This document shows, one piece after another, positions 1-10,801 of a stretch of DNA of 64,000 nt. The notes under the pieces are model-generated. The model was given only the letters and a program-made list of their open reading frames with translations, had not been told where the DNA came from and made no database searches. The DNA is from Schoenoplectus triqueter. Lineage: Eukaryota; Streptophyta; Magnoliopsida; Poales; Cyperaceae. The stretch covers positions 1 to 64,000 of the forward strand of contig CAXKVV010000053.1 of NCBI GenBank assembly GCA_964058805.1, given 5' to 3'. The position numbers and the translations under genes were made by a program. Position 1 is the first letter of the stretch, and every line of letters starts with the position of its first letter.

Positions 1-110
1 AATAAATTAAAATTTCAAGATGATTTAATATATTTTTTGAGTTAAGCTCACGGTATCTCCACTCTCTCTCTTTACTCTCTCTATATATATATATTTAAAT
101 TTATATGTAC
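1..110. repeat. Partial MITE terminus (same family as 43633-44043)
   Basis: The first 60 bases contain a gagttaagctcacggtatct motif followed by TC-rich and TA-rich tails. The same end appears at about 43990-44080, so this is one end of the fold-back MITE family annotated there, cut by the window edge. Confidence 0.6.
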
Positions 111-240
111 TATACAAGTATCGACATGTAACAAATATATGTAAATATAAATATATCTTGCACGACATATTAGATGTATTATGTGTTTTAAACTTGCGCA
201 TTCGGATTTTTAAGATTTTAACATGTTAGAACATGTACGT

Positions 241-3107
241 AAGGCTGCTAATGGATGGGTTTTTGTTCAAATCCAGACCCAACCCATTGATAAAAACTGG
301 AAACTCATGTCCAGTCCCAACCCATACTAAGGCCGTTATTGTCCGGCCCAACCCAACCCAACCCAGTTTCAACCCAACTCCTGTCCAGCTCCAACCCAAC
401 TTCTGTCCAGCTCCAACCCGAGGGAAACCCATAGTTTTGCCCATGGCCTATTTGATTGAGCCCGCTCCAACTCCCGACACTATTTATTCTTTTATGAAGC
501 GAATTTACTAACTGTACTATAACTTTATAATTTCTAAACTAAATGTAAATAATCAAAATCTCAAAATATTAAATTGCATCATCAAATTAATATAGGAAAA
601 AAATATAAATTTAATACTTATTCACTAATACTTCAACCGAATATTTCACTTCCATACAACATCAACTAAAATAATATAATAAAAAAGAGAATAAATCCAA
701 ACTCAATCTCACACAACCAACTAAAGAGCAGAAAAATTATTACAGCACCGTTCAAACATTATTACTGAACTGTTCTAATAATATATAAGAGCTTACAAAA
801 TGAAAATTATGAATAAACAAAAAAATGAGAGTTATAAGAGGCCAAAAATCACAAAAAGAACATGCTACAAATCAACAATGACAATTTAGCCCTTGAAATT
901 AAACTCTATCAAGTATCAAACAAAATAAGTCATTCATAATTTTTGCAATAAACTAAAATCAACATAAAATAACTCTTCTCTTGATGCACACTCTTATCAG
1001 GTAGAAGATTTATTTGAAAAATGTTAATCTCATGTTTGTGGCAAAGGGAAATTCTGTACTAGATATGCAGTAAAGCAAACAAAGCAAAATGCATATCTAT
1101 CATATCAAAACCATATTATACTACCGTAACTATGATCATGTTAGTTTTCCTCAAGTTTCAGAAAAGAAAAATTAAAGCAAACCCATCTCCACATCTCCTA
1201 CCACAGCATCTCCTGTAATAAAAAAAATAAAAATAAAAATACCTTATTATCTGAAAAATATGCCCACAAATTACTTAAGCTATCAATTAACTGAATTGAA
1301 TACAAACTATAAATTAATTATCAACCCAATAAAAGACCAAGTTTAACCAATGGCTCATGAAAAGGACTTATTTTTGTAGTTAAGCCATATGATAATATAT
1401 TTCATATCATCATTTAGTAAAAAAATATTAGTGCTACTGATGACAGGTTAATTAAAATAACTATAACTTGCATATAAGATTTTCGAGCTGATTGCACTGA
1501 AGAGATCTGATACCTAACAACTCAATCCAACTACAACATCCTCCAGGATGGAAAGAACAAAATCTTGCTCAATGGGAAGTCAGCAATGCAATTGGGAACT
1601 GTGAAGTTTAAATCAGTTAAACTAAGGTGAACGACAACTAAAGAATTAAGTCATGAAAGTGATGGCTTAATAAGTCTCGTAAGATTACAGCTGCACACTC
1701 GTAATAGAGGGACTGACTAAAATAGAACTTCACATCACTTTGTTCCATTCTTAGAGTTATTAACAATATTCAGATGGAGCTCCCTCAACTTGCTAAGACT
1801 ATGAATAATTGTTCATAGACTAGTTTGTCAAGTGTAAGTCCAAACTATAAGAGAGACAAATGAGAGCAAGTCTGTGAGGTTGGCTATGCCAATAGAAATT
1901 TATCTGATGAAATTTAATTTTGGATAAATTGAGATGAAAAAGGTCACTATGCTTGTTCTCATATAACCACATTCCGAAAAAATTTGAAAAGCTCAACTGA
2001 GATTTCATATTCGAGACCTATTACGCCATCACTTTCACAACTTAATTCTTTAGATGTCATTCACCTTAGTTTAGATGGTTCAAACTCTTTAGTTCCTTAT
2101 TACTTTGCTGAAACTCGTAAGTGAAAAAAATAATACTGAAACTCCTAAATATTGTTCATATGGTTTTTCTCAGACCTATTGTAAGGTAATAAATTAGTGT
2201 TACAAGCAATGAAATATATTTAATTTAAAATTAAATATCTGGATATCATGCAGATCGACACTAACAGTAAATTTATCATCTTGATAATCTACATTTATAA
2301 AGGTTAAGTCATTTGCCTAAATTATGGTTCAGTTTTTTCACCTTAAAAATATAGAAAAATAAGAAATAAACTAATTCATTAAAAACAATACCAGTAACTA
2401 ATTCACTGACAATAACAATATCATCTGTATAATTTATAATCTGACATCTCGATAATCTACATTTAATTTTCTTTTTGCAAATTACACTAGTAGATATCCA
2501 TTTCTCTGTTACCGAAATAAATGACTTAAATGTAATGCATATAAACCCAAAAAGATAGAAAAAAGTTGCGAATTCAATCATTATTAAGATCATTTCAATG
2601 GGTCGTTGCCAAAATTATAAATAATAATCTCACCTCTTACGAATGGGAGAGAGATGACACACTATGGCAATAAAAGAGATGATGCACAATAGACCGATGA
2701 AACTTGGAGAAACTAAAGCTAGAGAGGAGAAAGAGCTCGATCGAGAGGAAGTGTGGTAGTGAAGCGGAACTAGTCAGAAAAGAGAAGGGAGACGTTGGTG
2801 AGATGGTGACTCGGTGATTGGAGGAAGAAGTTCGACGGAGAGTCGGCGAGAGAGAGATCGAACTCGGACCGAGGAGGGTTGATTGGTTTAGAGTAGACAG
2901 AGAGTCAAGTCTGTCCACGAATTTTTTTTGGGTTGTCCGCGCTCTGTCTGGAGTTGTCCACAAATTATCCATATTTTGCCCACTTCAGTTTTTACGTTTG
3001 AACTGAATTCGAGTTTTGGGCTCATAACTGAATATAGCCCAATCCATTATTGTCCAATTGATGTCCAACCCATTTGTCCATGGATTTTCTTGTCCATTAG
3101 CAGGCCT
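241..3107. mobile_element. Non-autonomous Mutator-like element, 2.87 kb, with 10-bp TSD
   Basis: The bases just outside the element (231-240 and 3108-3117) are the same 10-mer, acatgtacgt. The ends are inverted copies: 241 onward reads aaggctgctaatgga, and the reverse complement of 3107 backward reads aggcctgctaatgga, 13 of 15 identical. Both subterminal zones are rich in CCAACCCA / GTCCAAC-type short repeats (about 250-430 and 3040-3090). No transposase-like reading frame is present; the short open frames inside are low-complexity. A 9-11 bp duplication with short inverted ends fits Mutator-like elements, but superfamily assignment is inference. The middle (500-2640) is unremarkable AT-rich DNA. 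Confidence 0.7.
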
Positions 3108-3267
3108 ACATGTACGTCTAAAATACGTGAACACATGTTGACATGACACATCCCATATTGAATACGTTATGTACTAGCACGTGACAGACACAACACACAC
3201 GTTTAGCATATCACCATCGAGAGGCGGCATGATATAGAGATTAGCATCTCTCTGAAATTGAGAAGTG

Positions 3268-3470
3268 AGGGAGGTTCAAGACCATTTGAATCAAAAAGTG
3301 AGTTTAAAGCCTTTTAGAGTCGTTGATTTTGCATCGAGATCCGTAATGACTATTGAAAATACAAATTTTGAACTTATAACTTTTTAAAAATATGAATCTC
3401 GATATAAAATTAACTACTCTAAAAAAATATTTAACCTCACTTTTTAATTCAAAGAATTTGAACCTCCCCA
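3268..3470. repeat. Fold-back MITE-like inverted repeat
   Basis: A left arm starting gggaggttcaag (about 3268-3330) is mirrored by a right arm ending gaatttgaacctcccc (about 3395-3470). Matching inner blocks include caaaaagtgag against ctcactttttaa, and catcgagat against atctcgat. This is a roughly 200-bp hairpin-forming non-coding element. Confidence 0.6.
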
Positions 3471-4673
3471 TTCCCTAAAAGTTGATCTTCGCCAGCGTAT
3501 CTAGGCCTACTACTAGGCGCCTAGATGTTGCGCAATAAATAACGGTGCAAAGGATACCTGGGCTCAAAAGTCAAAAGTGAAAACCACGCCTCAGGTCTGA
3601 TCTGTAAAAGCTTTAATTTCAAGCCCAAGCAATCAGTTACCATGCCCTCGGAGGCCTGGCCTAGTACCAACTTCTTCAAAGGTGAAAGGCCTCATACATG
3701 GCTCATATCAAACCTACTCTTTAAAATTGCGAAGGCTTTACTGGGCTCATCTCATCTCATCTCATCTGGACATTGCGCATCTTACTCTTGCTCAATATTC
3801 AAGAGGGCTGGCTTGTATACATTATAAAAAAACTACATAAAGAAAACAACATTGAACTCTATTTTGTTCATGGTTTCTGGATCATCCTAAGCTTCATGAC
3901 TACATGAGTTTATTTGGAGTAAATTGGGAGAAATTTTGCGAATTGGTAGCACATTGTGTCAATTCTTAAATGACTTGATTCAACTGGCAATTTAAACATC
4001 TTGGGTGCTGTAGTTTCTATTCTTTCCTTGACAAGGATATTTGCATTTATATAATATAGAAAATGTTTGAATGCCCCCAACATAATGCCTCACTATACCT
4101 CTATCACAAATGACAAATGAGCCCCTAAAAAGTATCATCCGTGAGGCTCATATGTAGGTGAAAGTAGGTGAAGTGAGGGAACAAAGCAATGGGCACTGTA
4201 TCATCACCCTATGATATATTAGGTCTAACTGATTATATACATGTATCTTTCATAGATAATAATTGGCCGAGACAAGGAAGATAATTGGTCGATTTCACGT
4301 GATTAAAATTCAACGGCGTACAACGGTCAACAATACACAATTTCGTATTGCTTTGCAACTCTAACTGTTTGATCTGCTCTGCTTTGCAGCGGGTACAAAT
4401 TGGTCCCAACTCCCCATTGCCATTGAATTTATTATATATAATAAAACTGCAACGTATTATGCTTAGCTTTATTCGTAAGGCTACTTTTCCCTACCAAGAT
4501 ATATTTTCTCGAAAAATTAAAAATCACTGTAGTTCGTGCCATGAAGGTATGTCCAGTTATTTTCTTGGAATATGTTAATTGTTTTGATTCTCTGATGACA
4601 GTTAAGTAATATACGAACATATTGCTATTTCATTATCGTAGTTTTTATTTTTCTTTCTTATCACTCTAAACAG
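3471..4673. other. Intergenic stretch without a recognisable gene
   Basis: Short open frames here (for example around 3640-3830) show no family motif. A small ctcat tandem run lies near 3748-3768. No promoter or RNA gene is supported. Confidence 0.5.
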
Positions 4674-4812
4674 GGCTGTGTTCCCTTTAATTCAAGGGTA
4701 CAAGGATGCAGAGGATTTTACACTAAAGGAGAGGCTGAAGACCAGTGTCCATGCTAACCTGGTCTTTTACACAATTGTAGGATCGATCAGCCTTCTTGGC
4801 TTATTCTACTGA
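4674..4812 (+). pseudogene. Relic exon of an LMBR1-domain-2-like (LMBD2) membrane protein
   Basis: After a polypyrimidine stretch and the acceptor AACAG at 4670-4673, a frame opens that reads (W)AVFPLIQGYKDAEDF, then LKERLKTSVHANLVFYTIVG, then SISLLGLFY and a stop at 4810-4812. From memory this closely resembles the segment of plant LMBR1 domain-containing protein 2 homologues that carries IQGFEDAGDF, ERLKTS and the following membrane helix. The splice phase (last two bases of a Trp codon) also fits. In intact proteins the helix continues; here it ends in a stop, and no neighbouring exons are found on either side. I read it as a captured or decayed single exon. Identification is by recollection of the family, not by search. 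Confidence 0.5.
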
Positions 4813-5968
4813 TTATCATATATATATGAGACACTGAACAATTGAACGTTTTCATTACATATGCTCTATAATATAGTATAGATTTTGTTACGTCTGTGAA
4901 AATGGTTGTTGATTTACGCTCTCTCTCTTTCTTTATTCTCTGAAATTAGCAATTTCGAAATTAGCTTGCTTTTCAGGAAGATAACAGAGAATTTTTTTAT
5001 GGTTTGATTGCTGCTATTTGATGTGTGAATCTTGAATTATTATTTGAAACAATTTCTAATCCAAACACAAATAGTTTGTTGTGATCTCATAATGATTTTT
5101 GTACCATAGTTTGGGTTACTTCTGCCTATTAGCTTACCAGTTACCACAAAGAATAATAGTGTGGTAAATTTACTTTTTATCAATTTCTGTTTTCATTATT
5201 TGTTTCTGATCATTGTATAAAATCTGTAATTCTTTTGTTGTTTTTCTTTTTTTGTTTGTTCAGACTTTTCACAAACTGCATTTGAGTTGTGTGCTACTGC
5301 TTTTGATGTTGAAATCAGTGATGGTAATCTAGATGAATTCCAGCCTGCCAGCATTTTCAGATTTGATGATACTTTTTTGTTTGTATTAATATTAATTAAC
5401 ATACTTGAAAATAAACATAATGTTCGTTGAGAAGGAAAACTTTTGGTGGTTTGCTTGACCGTCACTGAAAATTTTTATATGGACAAACTCGCTGTCTTTA
5501 AAAATATATAAATATAGACGGCCAAATCGTCTCACAGTCAATTTGTCTCTAAGATTTTTCCTGGAGACTAAATCGTCTCAATGAGAAACTATATAAGGAT
5601 GGACAAAACACGTCTTAAAGGTGAATTCTTATAGATAGTCTAGTATCTCAAGGATAAAAATTTATACATAATTTTTCCACCATCGCTATAATTCTTTCAA
5701 ATGATAATTCTTATAACAATTTTGAGATGAATATATACTGTCCTTAAATTTTTATTTAGGCAGACTTAACCGTTTTACATACAAAATAACAAACTCTACA
5801 AACGTGTTCTGGTCTGTAGTACTGGAACAATTAATAGAAAACAGAGAAAGCAAATTGAGAATAAAACCATCAATGCTAGAAAAATAGCAATTGGAAAAGA
5901 TGCTGCTAGGACAGATTTTATAATTTAACAAATATAACCATGAGAAGCATACGATAAATTGATGATAT
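4813..5968. other. Intergenic, no gene seen
   Basis: AT-rich sequence. An acceptor-like site at about 5263 is followed by an open stretch to about 5430, but it has no family signature. It also serves as the 3' flank of the DUF4220 gene. Confidence 0.5.
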
Positions 5969-8008
5969 TTATAGTTTAACAATGAGTTTCGCTCTAGCAT
6001 GGCCTGCTTCAATCCTGTACTGCTCACTGAACCCCATATGCACCATGAGTAACCACACATGGGTTAAGAGATCACCACCTTTGTTCAATTGTTTGACATG
6101 GTTAGACGCCCTGCAATTAACTGCTGCGTAGCAGAGCATCTCCACCCAAACAGAACTAGCTATCTTCCATCTTGTTTTGGTGTCCTCCATTCCAAGTAAC
6201 TGTTTTGTTAGCCGGCATGAGTCGAACAAAACAGATTTGCTTCTGTCTCCTTTTACCTCTGCTGGCAGCACATCAGTTGGGACAGCAAGCAGTAGATTAG
6301 AAGCCTCTTCTTCTTCCTTTATGTTGGGTTTCTTCGTCTCAAAAAATCTCTTAGCCTCAGCACAGGTGTCCTGAAATCTGATTTTTCCAATACCAATTGG
6401 CATCATGGCAGGTTGGAAAACCAGTAAATAGAGCATGTAGTCTGATATATTCTTGCTGATCTCAGCTGAGGTTTCAGTTTCACCATCCAATTCAGATTTG
6501 CATTTATGGTAACATAGATCGGTGGCAATATGCCATAATAGAATACTCTCATCAAATTCCTTCTGCACACTCCACTCAAGCTGATGGTAGTCTTTGTGCC
6601 TTAAAATCCACTCCCCTCTGCAATTGCTCAATCGTTTACAACTGATTGGATCCTCTGCAATACTGGCTTTTTCCTTGAGTTCATTGAAAATGTACTCTTT
6701 CATCTTAATTGACACTTTTTTATTGTACAAGTACCAGTAATCGTTCCATACGTTTATCAGTAATTCCAGTTTAACAACCTTCAAGAATTTTTTGAATTCA
6801 GTACACTTGTCCTTCAGGCAGAATGTAATGAGTTTGTACTGATTTATGTTGTTGGACCAACGGGATTTACCAGATGGGAGGAAAAACCTTACAATTTTGA
6901 AGATAAATCTTGCAAGTTTTTTTTGATTGATGCTTTCTAGCCAGACGATTGTCCAGTCTGACAATATCAGTAGAACAAAGGACGCAGTCTCAAGCCCAAG
7001 TGCAGCAAAAAGCAATGCATATGTTATTTTCACATCGATCTTCTTGTACCCCTCTTTACTTGTAAAATTAAAGAGCAATAGAGCCGTGATATTTATGCAT
7101 AGTGAAAAACACCGCAATAGCCGCCCAACTAGATAGTGAATGTAACTTGCTTTTGTGTGAAAAGTGTCATAGAGAAAAGATAATTCAATCTCCACAACCT
7201 TAAATGCTTGTGTGTAAGTTCGCTTAAGAAAGAAGGACTGGCTAGTAATCCTGTCCTGGAAGCTCAGCATCAGATCAACAGTGAGAAGCTTGACCATCTT
7301 GAAGAATCGGTGAGCTGCTATAATTAATTCCATTTCACTAACATCAGAAACATCAATATTGGAATGGGAAGACCTGGGTTGGGGTTCCTTTGCGGTCTCA
7401 ATTCTTGCAGGTAATCCTGCCCTTTTCCGTGAGGTGTACTCTTCCATAAATTTTACATAGTTAGGACCTGGATCGGGTTTGACCAGTGTCGAATCTCTCA
7501 ACTGGTTCATGCTGGCAGAACGAAGACACAGGGTTCTCTCCCCAAACTTAAATACACCCAATATAAATACTGGAATGGTGGCTTTCCAAAGCCGATGACT
7601 GGGATGGGATTCAATCAACACTAAGAAGGCCACCAAAACTTGAACAACCAGGCCGAGAAGATGACGCCACCACAGCTCGTTGTCTTCACAAGAGTAAGAG
7701 GTGATGGTGTCTGGCCCACCAAGGTGGAGGAGGAGGAATGGGGCCCAGAATGAGATGAGATCATTGTTGATGTTCTGCCTGCTTAATGGATCTCCCTTGT
7801 AAAGAAGATAGCCGAGGCCTAGTGTGGCGACATAATCTGCGCCAAGATAGGACGACCAGAGAACAAGACCGAGGATCTTGTTTGCACTGCGCTTTCGTAA
7901 TATGGCAAGAAAAATGAGGATAACTTGCAAGGTTAAGCTCAACAACACAAGAACATGGATCTCCTGTGCATTAATTATCTTCTGAATCTTTGTGAGACGG
8001 CCTGTCAT
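5969..8008 (-). CDS. DUF4220/DUF594 membrane protein, single exon, 679 aa
   Basis: One uninterrupted frame of 679 codons with a stop at its lower-coordinate end. The N-terminal third is hydrophobic, with likely membrane helices at about residues 18-38, 47-68, 86-100, 115-133 and 142-158. The diagnostic DUF4220 run LLLHLGGPDTITSYSCEDNE lies near residue 92, followed by LWWRHLLGL. Two more helices follow near 295-315 and 328-352. The C-terminus has the DUF594 signature LLTHVWLLMVHMG near residue 650 and ends within it, so the protein looks full length (family members are usually 600-750 aa). The biochemical role of this plant family is unknown; some members respond to stress. The start is the first ATG of the frame (MTGRLTKIQK) just before the first helix. 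It lies 0.9 kb from, and divergent to, the WHD-LRR gene. Confidence 0.9.
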   Translation of the reverse strand: MTGRLTKIQKIINAQEIHVLVLLSLTLQVILIFLAILRKRSANKILGLVLWSSYLGADYVATLGLGYLLYKGDPLSRQNINNDLISFWAPFLLLHLGGPDTITSYSCEDNELWWRHLLGLVVQVLVAFLVLIESHPSHRLWKATIPVFILGVFKFGERTLCLRSASMNQLRDSTLVKPDPGPNYVKFMEEYTSRKRAGLPARIETAKEPQPRSSHSNIDVSDVSEMELIIAAHRFFKMVKLLTVDLMLSFQDRITSQSFFLKRTYTQAFKVVEIELSFLYDTFHTKASYIHYLVGRLLRCFSLCINITALLLFNFTSKEGYKKIDVKITYALLFAALGLETASFVLLILSDWTIVWLESINQKKLARFIFKIVRFFLPSGKSRWSNNINQYKLITFCLKDKCTEFKKFLKVVKLELLINVWNDYWYLYNKKVSIKMKEYIFNELKEKASIAEDPISCKRLSNCRGEWILRHKDYHQLEWSVQKEFDESILLWHIATDLCYHKCKSELDGETETSAEISKNISDYMLYLLVFQPAMMPIGIGKIRFQDTCAEAKRFFETKKPNIKEEEEASNLLLAVPTDVLPAEVKGDRSKSVLFDSCRLTKQLLGMEDTKTRWKIASSVWVEMLCYAAVNCRASNHVKQLNKGGDLLTHVWLLMVHMGFSEQYRIEAGHARAKLIVKL

Positions 8009-8940
8009 TTTCCTCTTTTTTGGTTTATAATTAGTTCTCCCCTGCTCCTTCCTTCCTTCCTAATTTAACAAAACTGAAAAGAGTAATGGTTCAATTTTGT
8101 GTTTTGAATTTTGCGCTGGTATCCTGGTAGTGTGGTATCGGCAGCTTGAGATGCTAATGTTGAAGGCAAGGAGCTGCCGATGGGCCAAGGTAATGTTTAG
8201 TACGTGCTTAAAAGAATACCTAAGATTCCATGTCACCGTTGAAACCCACTATAATATATTTATTATATTGTTGGATGAATGGATAGATGGATGGATTTTT
8301 TTTTGTTTTGGGGGGGGGGGGGGACTAGGAAGAGAGAGATTTGTAATTTCTATATGGTATGGGAAGGATCACTTGACAATTATTATTTGACAATCTTGAG
8401 AGGCTCCTTGTTGAGACTTATTTGTATGTTTATTACTATGAGTAAATAGGTCTTTATAGAAAATATAGGGTGTTATTTGTAATAGTACATTGTAAGGCTT
8501 TATATAAGCCCAGTCATTAATTAATAATAATAATCAAAGTTTTGTATCACAATTTAGCGCAACGTTGTAAATCCATTATCCTCCACCTTCAGGCTTCAGT
8601 CAACAATTTCAATGAAGGATGTATATTTTTTGTTACTTATTTTAAAACAACTGAGTTAATTCCATAATCATAATCAATATCATAAATAATTAATACCAAA
8701 AATCCAGATCTGTTCTTTAAATTGAAGATGTGCGACAAATAAAATAAATTATTGCAGTTGCAGGTGGAAGTCTGGAAGTTGCAGGTCTCCTTTATTCTCA
8801 CTCAAAAAAAAAAAAATTCTCTTATTTCCTAAGCATTTCCTAACCTCCTCCTACGGCATCCTTATCTCTCTTTTCCTCCCAAATAGTACTTCTCCCAGTT
8901 CCGTTGTCATTTGTCAAGCAACCCTTTTGATATTGGTATC
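8009..8940. promoter_or_regulatory. Divergent intergenic region between DUF4220 gene and WHD-LRR gene
   Basis: This 0.93-kb region must hold both promoters, because the flanking genes point away from each other. A run of 14 G at 8310-8323 lies in it. A TC-rich stretch at about 8865-8900 lies just before the WHD-LRR start and could be 5' untranslated leader. No individual element can be assigned with confidence. Confidence 0.4.
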
Positions 8941-10801
8941 ATGCTCCGTTTCACAGCATTGGAGAAAGAGGCACTCTATTCCCTGCTGGGACGCTTTGAT
9001 AGTGTAAAAAGCCAACTTAACGGATCCAATGAAGTGTTAACCAAAATCACTGAGGACATACAAAAATTGATGAACCTGCATGACCAATTTAAAGAGCTGA
9101 AAAAAGAAGTGCCCAGGGAGTTCATGGTGGTAGTACCAAATGCTGATGAGATACTGAATGAGCTCAAATCAGGGAGATCACTAGATGCAGAAAAAGTCGG
9201 TCAACTCAATCACCTTCTTTCTACTGCAGTCACAGATCTTTGTTCAATCCATGACAAGTTGCTCTCAAGCATTAGCGTATCGCAAGATACAAATTCTGCT
9301 TCATCATCCCTTCAGGGAGTGACATCAGCCGTTGCTCTGACCTCAAGAGGGGACACCGAGAGCCATCCTATTCATGCATCCTTTCTTAATCTTACCATTA
9401 ACAACCTTGATGCGCAATTGAAGCGCTGCCTTTTTTGTCTCTCAATCTTCCCAGAGAACCAGATAATTAAGAAAAAGCTGCTGATTCATTGGTGGATTGG
9501 GGAAGGCATCATAACAACAGCTTCTCAAGGTAATTCTTGCTTCAGTAAGCTGCTTGATTTGGATTTCATTATACCAATTCGCAGAGAGAGATGTCAAGAA
9601 GTGCATAGTTGTAAGCTACATCCTTGGATCCGCAACCTTTTGGTAACTCTAGCAAAAAACAGTGGCTTCCTATTGGTTGATTCTGAAGGTAACCCAAGGG
9701 AAGACCACTCGAGAACTCACCGTGCATTTTTGCGTAAAGGCGGTTCCCTGACTGGTTCCAATCAAGAGGTGCTGACCCTCTATAACTTCGATGAGCCGTA
9801 CCTGGAAATCGAAAATGCTTGGTTTGCTAAAAAGACAAAAATAAGCACAATCCAACTTGGACGGTGGCAGGAATCGGACGATCACCATATTGAGGTAACC
9901 GACTCAAACTTCTTAAATTCTTTGGGAACATGCAAGAAGTTGAAGTACCTTAGTTTGAGAGGTATTTCAAGAATAGAAAACCTCCCTGATTCCATCCAGA
10001 AGCTAGAAAATCTCCAAATTCTAGATCTCCAAGCATGCCATAACTTGGAGAAACTACCTGAACAAAATTACAGCCCTGAAAAGCTTGGAGTACCTAGATG
10101 TGTCAGAATGTTACCTCATTGAGGAAATGCCTAAAGGCCTAGAGCACCTTTCAAAATTAGAAGTTCTCAATGGATTTGTCATTGCTAGTTCTAGAAGCAA
10201 AAATCCAGGTCGGCTGGGGGATCTGGCTAAGTTAACCAAACTTAGAAAGCTAAGCTTAACCATAGGTCAGGAATCAGCTCCTTCCATTAATGAATTTAAG
10301 AGGATTGGTGAAATAAATGCGCTTCGATCATTGACCATTACATGGGGATTATTGCTCCCTGAGAAACAGAGCGTGCAATCTACTTCCACGGAAACCAGAG
10401 AACCTGATATGAATTTCACCTTTCCTCCATATTTAGAGAAGCTAGACCTTCGCTGCTTCCCAGCTGAATCGTTTAAAGAATCCATTAGTCCCATGAAATT
10501 GGGATCACTGAAAAAGTTGTATCTCAGTGGAGGTAAGCTAAAAACTCTAGGTAAAGAGGTGGGTTGGCCAGTAGAAATACTGCGTGTTAATTTCCTCAAA
10601 GAATTGGACTATGATTTTGAAAAAATTGAAAGTAATTTCCCAGCAGTGAAAGTGGTACAGAGGAACCATTGTCCTAATCTGAAGAATTGGCCCTGTCGTG
10701 ACATGAATGGTACGTGGAGAGAGGATGACACTCAACAAGCCAACACAGCTGCTGTCGATCCTCTTGGTGCAATGTCATCTGAAATCACTGAATCTACTTG
10801 A
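8941..10801 (+). pseudogene. NLR-related WHD-LRR protein lacking NB-ARC, with one-base frameshift
   Basis: The first in-frame ATG is at 8941, after a stop at 8884. The protein opens with an alpha-helical region of about 110 residues, then a linker. Next comes a winged-helix segment typical of plant immune receptors (AQLKRCLFCLSIFPEN, IHWWIGEGI), an MHD-position equivalent (CKLHPWIRNLLVTLA) and leucine-rich repeats (LKYLSLRGISRIENLPDSI, LQILDLQ). No P-loop, kinase-2 or GLPLA motif exists. At 10064-10067 a run of four A shifts the frame: the first frame ends at 10122, while the LRR sequence continues in another frame (EYLDVSECYLIEEMPKGLEH) to a stop at 10799-10801. Without the extra base the product would be about 620 aa. 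The architecture recalls the NB-ARC-less LRR proteins clustered around Arabidopsis At5g45500-At5g45520 (from memory). Either a young pseudogene or a sequencing error in a homopolymer. Confidence 0.75.

Noticed and set aside
226..511. Open frames on both strands over 226-511
   Set aside because: They arise from the CCAACCCA-type subterminal repeats of the transposon; both strands stay open because of the repeat period, and there is no domain.
8911..8940. Start of the WHD-LRR frame at a TTG codon, 30 bases before the ATG
   Set aside because: Plant genes normally start at ATG; the first in-frame ATG after the stop at 8884 is at 8941.
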